DNA of 64,000 nucleotides, taken from assembly GCF_011761235.1 (NCBI RefSeq), contig NZ_JAAOYW010000001.1:1257780-1321779 (forward strand), given 5' to 3'. Both the position numbers and the translations under genes were made by a program. The stretch comes from Frigoribacterium faeni (GTDB taxonomy: Bacteria; Actinomycetota; Actinomycetes; Actinomycetales; Microbacteriaceae). Positions 42,240-51,033 of the stretch are shown here, in pieces. The notes under the pieces were generated by a model. It had not been told where the DNA came from. It did no database searches and saw only the letters and a list, made by a program, of their open reading frames with translations. Position 1 is the first letter of the stretch. Each line of letters starts with the position of its first letter.

Positions 42240-43925
42240 TCAGTCCCGGGCGAGCCGGAACCGCTCCGGCGCGGGCGTGCCCGTCGCGACACCGGCGAGC
42301 AGCTCGCCGAAGACGGCCCCGAACTTGAAGCCGTGCCCCGAGAACCCCGTCGCGATCGTGACGGAGCCGACGCGGTCGAGCACCGGGTCCTCGGTCGGTG
42401 TCGTGTCGTAGAGGCAGCTGATCGGGGCGAGCGTCGCGACGTCGACGCCGGGCACCCACGCGGCCACGTAGTCGCGCAGCACGGCCTGCCCTGCGGAGCC
42501 CGGCTCGTCGAGCCGCGCGTCGGGGTGAACCTCGCGGCCGGTGCCGTGCGTGCCGACCTTGACGCCCTCGCCGGGGGTGAGCAGCCCGTAGATCGTGCTG
42601 ACGCGCTGCCTCAGCGCGGGGTCGGTCGGGTGGTGGACGAAGCTCGGCCAGGCGTCGTCCGGCAGCTCCGTCGCGAAGTGGGCGGGCTCCTCCTGCGTGA
42701 CCGTGACCGGGGGCAGCGACAGCCCTGCACGGCGCACGAGGTCGCCGGCGAGGTACCGCGCCCAGGAGCCGACCGCGAGCACGACGCTCGTCGACACGAC
42801 GACCGAGGAGGCGCCTCCTGCGTCCTCGAGACGGAGCACGACGTCGTCCCCCTCCGTCTCGATCCCGGCCACGGGGGTGTCGAAGCGCAGCTCGGCGCCC
42901 GCGGCCGCGGCGCTGTCGAGCAGCGCCTCGATCGCGTCGGCGGACCGGACCCGACCGGCCTCGGCGTGGGCGAGCACGCTCGTGTCGAAGCGGAGCCCGG
43001 GCCAGCGCTCGGCGGCCTCGTCGGGGGTCAGGCGCTCGTGGGCGACGCCGCCGCGGACCAGCGCGGCCTGGATCTCGTCGAGCACGGCGGGGTCGCCGTG
43101 GTCGAGGGCCCCGGTCTGGTCGAGCAGCACGCGGCCGGTCTCGGCCTCGAGGGCGCGCCAGGCCGTGATCGCCTCGCCGGTGAGGGCGACCCAGTCGTCG
43201 GCGGTGTAGCCCCGCCGGTAGATGCGGCTCGCGCCGTGGGACGAGCCGCGGTCGTGACCGCGCCCGAACTGCTCGACGAGCAGCACGCGCGCGCCCCGGC
43301 GGGACAGGGCCCGGGCCGTGGCGGCGCCGATGACGCCGGCCCCGACGACGACGTGGTCCCAGCGTGCGGGGGCGTCGGGGGCGGGGGCGTCGTCGGCGTC
43401 GGCGGGCACGGGGCTCCTCGTGGTCGGGGCGTCGGGGTCGAGGTCCCGGTCGGGGTCGGCGGGGTCGGAGTCGGCCATCGTGCCCGTAGCGTCCGGCACG
43501 ACGCCGACTGTCGGCGACTCCTCCACGACCGGCTCGGTGTCGAGCAGCACGTGCGTGACCAGCACGGCGAGCGCGCTGAGCCCGCCCGTCCAGAGGGCGA
43601 TCGCGAGGATCGTCGGCTGCGGGGCGTCCGGGTCGTCGAAGAGCTCGAGCTGGGACGCGCAGACGATCACGGTCGACATCACGACGACGCCGGCGGGCAG
43701 GGCCGCCCGCAGGCCGGAGCCCGGCCGCCCGTTGCGGAACGCGGCGTCGAGCAGCCAGAAGACGCCGAACGCGGGGAGGCCCCCCACCACGGCCGCGCCG
43801 AACGGCGTGGCCACGATGGCCACCAGGAACAGCACCACCAGCGCCACCGGCGCCCCGAGGCCCACCAGCAGCCCCACCACCACGGCGTGCGTCGCCGCCA
43901 TGGCGACCGGCCTCTCTCTGCTCAT
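42240..43925 (-). CDS. Fusion: four-helix membrane domain plus sarcosine/N-methyltryptophan oxidase-like flavoenzyme
   Basis: One uninterrupted 561-residue frame. Residues 8-128 hold about four transmembrane helices; residues 130-188 form an acidic Asp/Pro-rich linker; from residue 189 comes an amino-acid oxidase of the monomeric sarcosine oxidase type with HVVVGAGVIGAATA (FAD motif), GSSHGASRIYRRGY, and Cys504 in SCLYDTTPTEDPV, matching the Cys that binds FAD covalently. Such enzymes oxidise N-methyl amino acids to formaldehyde and H2O2. A GGGGAGG site precedes the ATG at 43925. Alternatively, the oxidase starts at an internal ATG at 43478 (residue 150) and the membrane gene has lost its stop. 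Confidence 0.72.
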   Translation of the reverse strand: MSRERPVAMAATHAVVVGLLVGLGAPVALVVLFLVAIVATPFGAAVVGGLPAFGVFWLLDAAFRNGRPGSGLRAALPAGVVVMSTVIVCASQLELFDDPDAPQPTILAIALWTGGLSALAVLVTHVLLDTEPVVEESPTVGVVPDATGTMADSDPADPDRDLDPDAPTTRSPVPADADDAPAPDAPARWDHVVVGAGVIGAATARALSRRGARVLLVEQFGRGHDRGSSHGASRIYRRGYTADDWVALTGEAITAWRALEAETGRVLLDQTGALDHGDPAVLDEIQAALVRGGVAHERLTPDEAAERWPGLRFDTSVLAHAEAGRVRSADAIEALLDSAAAAGAELRFDTPVAGIETEGDDVVLRLEDAGGASSVVVSTSVVLAVGSWARYLAGDLVRRAGLSLPPVTVTQEEPAHFATELPDDAWPSFVHHPTDPALRQRVSTIYGLLTPGEGVKVGTHGTGREVHPDARLDEPGSAGQAVLRDYVAAWVPGVDVATLAPISCLYDTTPTEDPVLDRVGSVTIATGFSGHGFKFGAVFGELLAGVATGTPAPERFRLARD

Positions 43926-43986
43926 GTCGCGCCTCCCCTGCCACCAGGGTACTGACCGGCCGGCGCGGTCCGAGAGAGAATCCACC

Positions 43987-44157
43987 GTGGGCATCTTCGT
44001 CGTCATCATCGCCTTGTCGCTCGTCGGCATCGTCGTCAGCATCCGCACGATGCGCGACCTCGAGGCCGTCAGCCTGGCCGTGGGGCTCGTCTCCACGCTG
44101 GTGTGCGTCGTGATGTTGCTCGCCGGGATCGTGGGCTTCCTGTGGTGGGCCTCCTGA
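43987..44157 (+). CDS. Small two-helix membrane protein
   Basis: A 56-residue protein with a GTG start after a GAGAGA purine run. Two hydrophobic helices (about residues 2-19 and 28-53) are joined by RTMRDLE. It is divergent from the flavoenzyme fusion and converges on the ABC exporter. Family not recognised; hydrophobicity pattern and codon use support it. Confidence 0.5.
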   Translation: MGIFVVIIALSLVGIVVSIRTMRDLEAVSLAVGLVSTLVCVVMLLAGIVGFLWWAS

Positions 44158-44167
44158 CCGCGGGCGG

Positions 44168-46069
44168 CTAGGGCCCGCCCAGCGGCTCCTCGTCGGGCGC
44201 GACGTCCTTCTGCACCGCGAACTGGGTCCGGTGCAGCTCTTCGTAGCGGCCGGCCGCGGCCAGCAGCTCGTCGTGCGTGCCTCGCTCGACGATCGAGCCG
44301 TCCTCCACGACCAGGATCAGGTCGGCGCTCCGGATCGTCGAGAGGCGGTGCGCGATGACCATCGCCGTCCGTCCCTCGAGCGCCTCGCTGAGGGCCGCCT
44401 GCACGGCGGCCTCCGACGTCGAGTCGAGCGCCGCGGTCGCCTCGTCGAGGATGACGACGCGCGGCTGGGCGAGCAGGAGGCGCGCGATCGTCATGCGCTG
44501 GCGCTCGCCTCCCGAGAGCCGGTAGCCGCGCTCCCCCACCATCGTGTCGAGCTGGTCCGGCAGCGACCGGACGAGCGGCTCGAGCCGCGCACGGCGGACG
44601 GCGTCCCACACCTCGCCCTCGGTCGCCTCCGGCCTGGCGAGGCGCAGGTTGCTGAGGATGGTCTCGTGGAACAGGTGGCCGTCCTGCGTCACCATGCCCA
44701 GGGTGTGCCGCATGGAGGCGAAGGTGACGTCGCGCACGTCCGCGCCGGCGAGGCGCACGGCCCCGCCGTCGACGTCGTACAGACGCGAGAGCAGCTGGGC
44801 GATGGTCGACTTGCCGGCACCGGACGTGCCGACGAGGGCGACCGTCTGCCCCGGCTCGATGCGGAACGAGACGCCGTGCAGCACCTCGTCGCCGCCTCTG
44901 GTGTCGAGGGTGAAGACCTCCTCGAGGGACGCGAGGGACACCTTGTCGGCGGACGGGTACGCGAAGCGGACGTCGTCGAACTCCACGCTCACCGGGCCGT
45001 CGGGAACGGTGGTGGCGTCGGGCGCCTCCTGGATGAGGGGCTCGAGGTCGAGCACCTCGAAGACGCGCTCGAAGCTGACCACCGCGCTCATGATCTCGAC
45101 CCGGGCGTTCGCGAGACCGGTCAGGGGCACGTACAGGCGGGTGAGGAGGAGCGCCAGCGTGACGACCTCTCCGGTGTCCAGCTGACCGGCGAGGGCGAGG
45201 AACCCGCCGAGACCGTAGACCAGCGCGAGGGCGAGGGCGGAGACGAACGTCAACGCGGTGACGAAGACGAACTGCAGCAGGGCGCTGCGGACCCCGATGT
45301 CCCGGACACGGGCCGCCCGGACGCGGAACTCCTCCGCCTCCTCGTCGGGACGGCCGAACAGCTTGACGAGGGTGGCGCCCGGCGCCGAGAAGCGCTCGGT
45401 CATCTGCGTGCTCATCGCGGAGTTGTGGTCGGCGGCCTCGCGGCGCAGGGCGGCGAGACGGCTGCCCATGCGCCGTGCGGGCACCAGGAAGAGAGGGAGC
45501 ATGACCACGGCCAGCACCGTCACGAGCCAGGAGGTGCCGAGCATGACGACCAGGGTGAGGACCAGCGCGACGACGTTGGTGACGACGCCCGACAGGGTGC
45601 CGCTGAAGGCCTGCTGGGCGCCGATGACGTCGTTGTTGAGGCGGCTGACCAGCGCACCCGTGCGGGTGCGGGTGAAGAACGCGATCGGCATCTTCTGCAC
45701 GTGGTCGAAGACGGCCGTGCGGAGGTCGAGGATCACGCCCTCGCCGATCCGCGCCGAGAACCAGCGCGTCGCGAGCGAGACGCCGGCGTCGGCCACGGCC
45801 ACGACCGCGATGAGGACGGCGAGCCGGACGATCGTCGAGACCTCGCCCCGGGCGACGATGACGTCGACCACGCGGCCGGCCAGCACCGGCGTCGCGACGG
45901 CGAGGAAGGCCCCCACCACGGAGAGCGCGATGAAGACGACGAGCTTCGACCGGTAGGGCACCGCGAACGTCATGATGCGCCGCACGGACTCCCGCGAGAT
46001 GCCGTGCCGGCCGTCCCTCGCGGACGAGATCTTGTAGAGCGAGCTCCAGGCCGCGCCTTCCATGCTCAT
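44168..46069 (-). CDS. ABC exporter, fused membrane and ATPase domains (MsbA/LmrA-like half-transporter)
   Basis: A 633-residue half-transporter. Six helices lie in residues about 35-330; the ATPase domain follows with Walker A GTSGAGKST (Lys420), Q-loop VTQDGHLF, signature LSGGERQR, Walker B VVILDEAT with catalytic Glu, and H-loop IAHRLST. All residues needed for hydrolysis are present, so a homodimeric exporter is expected. The substrate (lipid, peptide or drug) cannot be told. The ATG follows a GGAAGGA ribosome site. Monocistronic. Confidence 0.92.
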   Translation of the reverse strand: MSMEGAAWSSLYKISSARDGRHGISRESVRRIMTFAVPYRSKLVVFIALSVVGAFLAVATPVLAGRVVDVIVARGEVSTIVRLAVLIAVVAVADAGVSLATRWFSARIGEGVILDLRTAVFDHVQKMPIAFFTRTRTGALVSRLNNDVIGAQQAFSGTLSGVVTNVVALVLTLVVMLGTSWLVTVLAVVMLPLFLVPARRMGSRLAALRREAADHNSAMSTQMTERFSAPGATLVKLFGRPDEEAEEFRVRAARVRDIGVRSALLQFVFVTALTFVSALALALVYGLGGFLALAGQLDTGEVVTLALLLTRLYVPLTGLANARVEIMSAVVSFERVFEVLDLEPLIQEAPDATTVPDGPVSVEFDDVRFAYPSADKVSLASLEEVFTLDTRGGDEVLHGVSFRIEPGQTVALVGTSGAGKSTIAQLLSRLYDVDGGAVRLAGADVRDVTFASMRHTLGMVTQDGHLFHETILSNLRLARPEATEGEVWDAVRRARLEPLVRSLPDQLDTMVGERGYRLSGGERQRMTIARLLLAQPRVVILDEATAALDSTSEAAVQAALSEALEGRTAMVIAHRLSTIRSADLILVVEDGSIVERGTHDELLAAAGRYEELHRTQFAVQKDVAPDEEPLGGP

Positions 46070-46182
46070 GGCAGTTCCTTCCGTGCACCGTGCGTGCAGG
46101 CCAGACTCGCAGACCCGCGGCCCTTGAGGCGCACATCGCCTCGACGTACGGTGGAAGGGTCGACGAGCACGGAGGGGTGACC

Positions 46183-46449
46183 ATGAACCAGAAGACGACG
46201 CCGAAGCGGGGGCGGCTCCGGCTGCAGCGGCCGACGTTCCGCGGCTCCTCCGTCGGCTGGGGCCTCGCCTCCGTCCTCTGGCTGTCCTGCGCCGTCCCCG
46301 CGGTCGTCCGCGTCGTGCACTTCGGGGGCACGTCGCCCGGCGGCGCCGTGCTCCTGGCAGCCCTCGTCGTCGCGTCGGCGGTCTGCGTCATCGGGACGGT
46401 GTCGACGATGAGGCACCCTCGCCCGGCACCTCCCGCGGTCGACTCGTGA
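46183..46449 (+). CDS. Small two-helix membrane protein, upstream partner of the next gene
   Basis: An 88-residue protein, ATG after a GGAGGGG ribosome site. A basic N-terminus (MNQKTTPKRGRLRLQRPTF) precedes two helices (about residues 26-47 and 52-74). Its TGA overlaps the GTG of the following gene (GTGA), so the two are coupled. A TACGGT box about 30 bp upstream may be the promoter. Family not recognised. Confidence 0.6.
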   Translation: MNQKTTPKRGRLRLQRPTFRGSSVGWGLASVLWLSCAVPAVVRVVHFGGTSPGGAVLLAALVVASAVCVIGTVSTMRHPRPAPPAVDS

Positions 46450-46862
46450 CGATGGCGGGGGCAGAAGGACATGACGACGAGGCCCAGCCTTCTGACGGGC
46501 CTTCCCGGACGGAGGTCTACTTCCTGTACGGAGCGGAGTACGCGCAGAAGCGCAACCGATTCCGCGGCATGATCCCCGACGAGCTGCGTCTGCGGCTCCC
46601 GCTCGTCCACATGATGGAGGGGACCTACAGGATGGCCGTCGACGAGAACCACGGCTACGACCGGGCGAAGTTCGTCGAGCTGTACGCCGAGCTCCGACGA
46701 CGAGGAGTGCTGCGTCCTTTCAGCGAGAGCGAGAAGGACGCCGTCCGCGAGCTCGAAGCTCTCGGCCACCAGCTGGGTGGCTCCGACTCAGAGTTCGACG
46801 CCATCGACCTCGGACGACTGCGCGAGGTCTACCCTCCGGCCAGCACCGACCCGATCGTCTGA
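46446..46862 (+). CDS. Hypothetical soluble protein
   Basis: A 138-residue protein with a GTG start overlapping the stop of the membrane protein gene; a second in-frame ATG two codons later is possible. It is less GC-rich in codon choice than its neighbours. Visible segments are VYFLYGAEYAQKRNRFRGMIPDELRLRLPLVHMM, an alpha-helical middle (FVELYAELRRRGVLRPF) and an acidic C-terminus. No known domain is recognised. Confidence 0.6.
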   Translation: MTMAGAEGHDDEAQPSDGPSRTEVYFLYGAEYAQKRNRFRGMIPDELRLRLPLVHMMEGTYRMAVDENHGYDRAKFVELYAELRRRGVLRPFSESEKDAVRELEALGHQLGGSDSEFDAIDLGRLREVYPPASTDPIV

Positions 46863-46966
46863 CCGGCTCCGGTCGAGGTCAGCCACAGCGCACGCTCTCG
46901 TGCGGTCGCGCGCCGACCTGACGACGGTCTCGACGCGTGGAGAAGCGTCCGGCCATATGATGCCAG

Positions 46967-46991
46967 GCCGGCACTGCCGGAGGGTGCCGGC
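46967..46991. terminator. Stem-loop between convergent genes
   Basis: An 8-bp perfect stem GCCGGCAC/GTGCCGGC with a 9-base loop lies between the rightward hypothetical gene and the leftward GH26 gene; it may serve both. Confidence 0.55.
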
Positions 46992-47038
46992 GCAGCCCGC
47001 ACCAGCACCCTCCTGCTCCCTGCCGTCGCCCGTCCCGC

Positions 47039-48049
47039 CTAGGGGATGGCGACGTCCCCCTGGTGCAGGACGCGGGGGTTCGCGTAGGTGTCCTTGATCG
47101 CCTGTGGCGTGTTCGCGGACTCGAGCTGCTCCGACCAGTGCATGAACCAGGTCCAGTTCGGCTGCGCGGCCAGCTGCGCCGACGTGGGCATCTTGCCGAC
47201 CTCGCCCAGGGCGATCGGCTTGCCCGCCGCGATCGACTGCATCGTCTGGTACTCGGCTGCGCTCGGGAACGCCTTGTACCAGGCGTCCAGCGTGACGACG
47301 TCGACGTACGAGCTGCCCGGGTAGTAGCCGGCCAGTCCCCCGGCCGGGTTGTCCTGCACGTTCCAGGCCCAGATGAGGTTCGTCATGCCCTTCGTGCCGG
47401 CCAGGTAGTCGCGGGTGATCTGGTAGAGCTTCGCGGAGCCGGCCGATCCCGAACGCCCGCCCCACCAGGCCCACTGCTCGTTCATCTCGTGCAGCGGGCG
47501 GAAGACGGCGGGCACGCCCGCGTCCTTCAGCTGCTGCAGGTAGGGGACGACCTCGTCGAGTCGCGACTTCCAGGCCGAGTTCAACGCCGTGCCGTTCGTG
47601 GTCAGCTGCGACCACTGCGCGTCGGTCAGGTTCGCGTTGACGTCGTTCCACGAGCACGACGAGCCGACCGTCGGCGGGCAGACGTGCCACGTGAGCGAGA
47701 CGAGCGCCCCGTTCTTCCACTCGGTCTTGGCCTGGTCGACGACCCGCTGCCGGTTCGCCACGTCGGAGGCGGCGAAGAGGAAGTCCCCGCCCCACAGCGC
47801 CGGGTAGACCCCGGTGATGTCCTTGACGCGCTGGGTGTACTGGCTCGGCTGCCCGGCGGGCTCCTTGTTGTGCTGCCCGCTGATGATCTTCTGGCCCTTG
47901 ATGCTCGCCAGGTAGTTCAGCACCGTGCTCTTGCCGGTCGGGCTGAACGCCTCCGCCGGGGTCGCCGCGGGGGCACCCACGGCGAGGACCCCCGCCAGGA
48001 GGAACGCGACGCCGGCCCCGAGGGCGGTGCGCTTCGGACGTGTGGTCAT
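47039..48049 (-). CDS. Secreted GH26 endo-beta-1,4-mannanase
   Basis: A 336-residue protein with a Sec signal peptide (hydrophobic residues 10-28, cleavage near 34). The barrel carries FRPLHEMN with acid/base Glu188 and IALGEVG with nucleophile Glu283, both hallmarks of GH26. ISGQHNKEP near residue 56 is another conserved family segment. It hydrolyses the mannan backbone outside the cell. No binding module or anchor is present, so it should be released. Its ATG overlaps the stop of the wall-anchored GH5 enzyme, so both mannanases are made together. Confidence 0.92.
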   Translation of the reverse strand: MTTRPKRTALGAGVAFLLAGVLAVGAPAATPAEAFSPTGKSTVLNYLASIKGQKIISGQHNKEPAGQPSQYTQRVKDITGVYPALWGGDFLFAASDVANRQRVVDQAKTEWKNGALVSLTWHVCPPTVGSSCSWNDVNANLTDAQWSQLTTNGTALNSAWKSRLDEVVPYLQQLKDAGVPAVFRPLHEMNEQWAWWGGRSGSAGSAKLYQITRDYLAGTKGMTNLIWAWNVQDNPAGGLAGYYPGSSYVDVVTLDAWYKAFPSAAEYQTMQSIAAGKPIALGEVGKMPTSAQLAAQPNWTWFMHWSEQLESANTPQAIKDTYANPRVLHQGDVAIP

Positions 48050-50973
48050 GATGCTTCTCCTCGCTCGACCACCGAGGTGGTCGTCGGTGCGAGCCGACGT
48101 CGTCGTGCGGCTCGGAGTGCGACGGCACCGGCGATGACCGATGCCAGGGCGGCCAGGGCGAGCGCCGTGGTCGAGGTCGAGCCGGTGGAGGCGAGACCTG
48201 TGGAGGCGGTGGTCGCGGAGGCCGGGACGGTGCCGGTCCCGCTGACGGGCACCGCGCCTCCTGGACCGGACCCCGGACCTGCGCCCGGTCCGGCACCGCC
48301 GCCGGGCGTGCCGGGCGTGCCGGGCGTGCCCGGCGTGCCGGGCGTGCCGGGCGTGCCCGGATCGACGGGCACGACGGCGGCAGGGTCGACCGTCGTGACG
48401 ACGTCGTCCACGAGCAGCTCGCCCGCGCCGTCGCCCCCGAGGTAGAAGGCGAGCTGCGTCACGGTCGACGGGTCGAGCACGGCGTCGCCGGCCCAGGCGG
48501 GTGGCGCGAACGCACTGAAGGGCACGTCGATCCGCTGCCAGCCCTCCCCCTCGACCGCGAGGGTGGTCTCGAAGTACGAGCCTCCCGCCACGATCTGCAC
48601 GGTCACGTCGTCACCGGCCGGGGCGCGCAGCGAGAGCGAGAGGCCGGTGTAGCCCCACCAGTCCTGCGGCTCGGCGAGGGTGCGGACGACTCCCGCGTAG
48701 CCGGGGCCCGCGAGGTCGTAGGCGAACCGGCCCGCCTGGGAGCCCGTGGACGGGTTCTCGCCGAGGGTGGGCGTCACGGCTCCGCCGCCCGTGTTGCGCA
48801 CATAGGTGGCGGCGAGCGCCGCGTCGTCGGCGTACTCCTCGAAGTCCTCGACCGCGAGCGCCTCCGTCGGGAGCGGACGCGTGGCGAAGGACGCCGTCGT
48901 GGGCACCGACGTCGTGGTGCCGACGCCGTTCACGGCCTCGATCGACCACCGGTACGTCGTGCCGGGCACGAGCGTGACGTCGGGCCGGTACGACGTGCCG
49001 GTCAGGCCGCCGGCCGGCGCCACGACCGTGCCCGTGGGGTCCGTGAGCGCGAAGCGGTAGTACGCGGCGTCCGCCGCGGCCGTCCAGGTGAAGTCCGGCG
49101 TCGAGGTGGTGCCCGTCGTCCCGTCGAGGGGCGCCTGCAGCGAGAACGCGCCGGGCGCCGTGGTGGGGTCGACGGCCGCGGACCGCAGCGTGGCCCGCGT
49201 GAGGTGCGCGTCCCCGGTCAGCACGACCCGGACGTGGTCGCCGGCGAGGCCGTCGGCGACGACCGAGCCCTCGTCGGTGACGACCGTGGCGGCGGGCGCC
49301 CAGGTGCTGCCGTCCGCGCTCGTCTCGACGCGGGCGGCGGCAGGCTCGTCGACCCGGAACTCGGCACGGGTGAGCCCGGCACGCTGCCAGGCCACCGTGC
49401 CGGACGTGCCGTCCGTCGCGACGACGGACCCTCCGTCGGGGTCGGCCGCGACCGTCACGCCGTCGTGCGCGGACGAGAGGCGCCAGTCCTGCACGGGGTC
49501 GACGAGCACGTCGCCGCCGTCCGGACGGACGACGTCGGACGCGGGTCCGCTCGTCCCCGTGCCGTCGAGCGCCCGGACCCGGTAGGAGGCGCCGGCCGGG
49601 GACTCGATGTCGGTGACGGTCCCGGCGGACGCGCCCAGCGCCTCCTCGGTGACGGTCGTCCACGGCTGGTCGGCGACCTGCCGCTCGACGACGTAGCCGG
49701 CGGCGCCGGCCGTCCCGCGCCAGGTGACGGTCGAGATGCCCTGGGCTCGCTGCACGCTCGTCACGAGGGGAGCCTCGAGGGGAAGATCGGGCAGCACGAC
49801 GCCGACGTCGCGGGCGTACTGGCGGATCGCCTCGGCCCGCGACTCCTCGGACGGCGTCCCGCCGGGCAGGTGGAGGGTGAACCCGTCGTCGTGGGGCACG
49901 AGGCCGGCGCGGTCGTCGTGGCCGAAGAGCGACCAGGCGAACATCCCCGAGACGGCCGGGTCCTGGGCGAGCGGGCCCAGCAGTGCCGGCGTCGCCGCGG
50001 TCGAGGCGTACTCGCCGGCGATGTAGACCTTCCCGGCGGCGGTGACGGTCGCCGCGTCGGTCGAGACCCGGGCGGCCGTCGGCGGGTAGTAGTGGACGTC
50101 GACGATGTCGAGCGCCGTCGCCGCGAGGGTGTCGGGGTCGATGTCGAACCGTCGGCCGGCGGCGACGAGCTGCGACGGGGCCTGTCGCTTGATGTGGGCG
50201 ACCTGGGCGTCGATCCACGGGAGGGTCATGCCCTCGAGCTCGTTGCCGAGCTCCCACGCCATGATGGTCGGGTCCTCGGCGTAGGGGACGCCGGTCAGCG
50301 CGTTGGTGCGCCCGACGACGTGGTCGACGTAGTCCTGGTACGCGGCGATCGCCCGCGGGTCCGTGTAGAAGTCGGCGGACTCGAGGCCCAGGGGCGTCGT
50401 GAAGTCGCGGTGGCCGCCGTGGTAGTACTCCCACTCGTCGGTGAGCGGCAGGATCAGCCGGATGCCGAGCGACCCGGCGTACGCGACGGCGAAGTCGATC
50501 GTGGCGAAGGCGTCGTCGTCGTACTCGCCCAGGCTCGGCATCAGCGCGAGCGTGTTCGCGTCGTCCTGGCCGGTCGAGGTGCCCATGTGCGATCGGACGA
50601 CGGTGATGCCGGCACGGTGGGCCGAGTCGAGGGTGTCCTTGATGCGGAAGACGGTGGGGTAGTCGACCCCTCCGACGTTCTCGTCGAGGCCGAGCCAGTA
50701 GATGTTGGCCCCGCTGGCCCTGAAGGTCTCTCCTCCGAGCTGGAGGCGCGAGGCGTCCCGGGTGACGAACTCGGTGTTCTGCGTGGTCCACTCCGCGCGG
50801 GGCGCGGCGGACGCGGCCTCCGCCTGGTGCGGCGTGAGGGGTGCGAGCGAGCCCAGCAGGACGCCCGTGGCGACCACGGCGCACACGCGGATCGACCGCG
50901 TCCGCGGCGGTCTCGGGGTCGTGCGGGACGGATGGTCGCGGCTGGGGACGCTGGTGGCGGTCGGTGTCGTCAT
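48046..50973 (-). CDS. Wall-anchored GH5-type endo-beta-mannanase, multidomain
   Basis: A 975-residue secreted protein with a long signal peptide (to about residue 53). The catalytic barrel spans about 60-390, with GANIYWLGLDEN at its start, acid/base Glu245 in WELGNELEG, and nucleophile Glu321 in IAGEYAS; the layout fits GH5 mannanases. Then come fibronectin-like and other beta-sandwich domains (about 405-720) and a CBM-like module (about 725-890). After GTP repeats and a Gly/Ala linker there is L927-A-S-T-G931, a hydrophobic helix and RAARRRR: a LAxTG sorting signal. The enzyme should be displayed on the wall. Mannan specificity is inferred from fold and neighbours. Confidence 0.82.
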   Translation of the reverse strand: MTTPTATSVPSRDHPSRTTPRPPRTRSIRVCAVVATGVLLGSLAPLTPHQAEAASAAPRAEWTTQNTEFVTRDASRLQLGGETFRASGANIYWLGLDENVGGVDYPTVFRIKDTLDSAHRAGITVVRSHMGTSTGQDDANTLALMPSLGEYDDDAFATIDFAVAYAGSLGIRLILPLTDEWEYYHGGHRDFTTPLGLESADFYTDPRAIAAYQDYVDHVVGRTNALTGVPYAEDPTIMAWELGNELEGMTLPWIDAQVAHIKRQAPSQLVAAGRRFDIDPDTLAATALDIVDVHYYPPTAARVSTDAATVTAAGKVYIAGEYASTAATPALLGPLAQDPAVSGMFAWSLFGHDDRAGLVPHDDGFTLHLPGGTPSEESRAEAIRQYARDVGVVLPDLPLEAPLVTSVQRAQGISTVTWRGTAGAAGYVVERQVADQPWTTVTEEALGASAGTVTDIESPAGASYRVRALDGTGTSGPASDVVRPDGGDVLVDPVQDWRLSSAHDGVTVAADPDGGSVVATDGTSGTVAWQRAGLTRAEFRVDEPAAARVETSADGSTWAPAATVVTDEGSVVADGLAGDHVRVVLTGDAHLTRATLRSAAVDPTTAPGAFSLQAPLDGTTGTTSTPDFTWTAAADAAYYRFALTDPTGTVVAPAGGLTGTSYRPDVTLVPGTTYRWSIEAVNGVGTTTSVPTTASFATRPLPTEALAVEDFEEYADDAALAATYVRNTGGGAVTPTLGENPSTGSQAGRFAYDLAGPGYAGVVRTLAEPQDWWGYTGLSLSLRAPAGDDVTVQIVAGGSYFETTLAVEGEGWQRIDVPFSAFAPPAWAGDAVLDPSTVTQLAFYLGGDGAGELLVDDVVTTVDPAAVVPVDPGTPGTPGTPGTPGTPGTPGGGAGPGAGPGSGPGGAVPVSGTGTVPASATTASTGLASTGSTSTTALALAALASVIAGAVALRAARRRRLAPTTTSVVERGEAS

Positions 50974-51008
50974 CGGTGCTCAGGCTCCTTCGGCTGTGCG
51001 GTGATCAC

Positions 51009-51028
51009 GGCGGCCCGGTCGGGCCGCC
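51009..51028. terminator. Hairpin between ROK kinase and mannanase genes (attenuator candidate)
   Basis: GGCGGCCC, loop GGTC, GGGCCGCC: a perfect 8-bp stem between intracellular and extracellular genes of the mannan operon. No strong U-run follows, so partial termination or RNA processing is plausible. Confidence 0.5.
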
Positions 51029-51033
51029 CTGTG

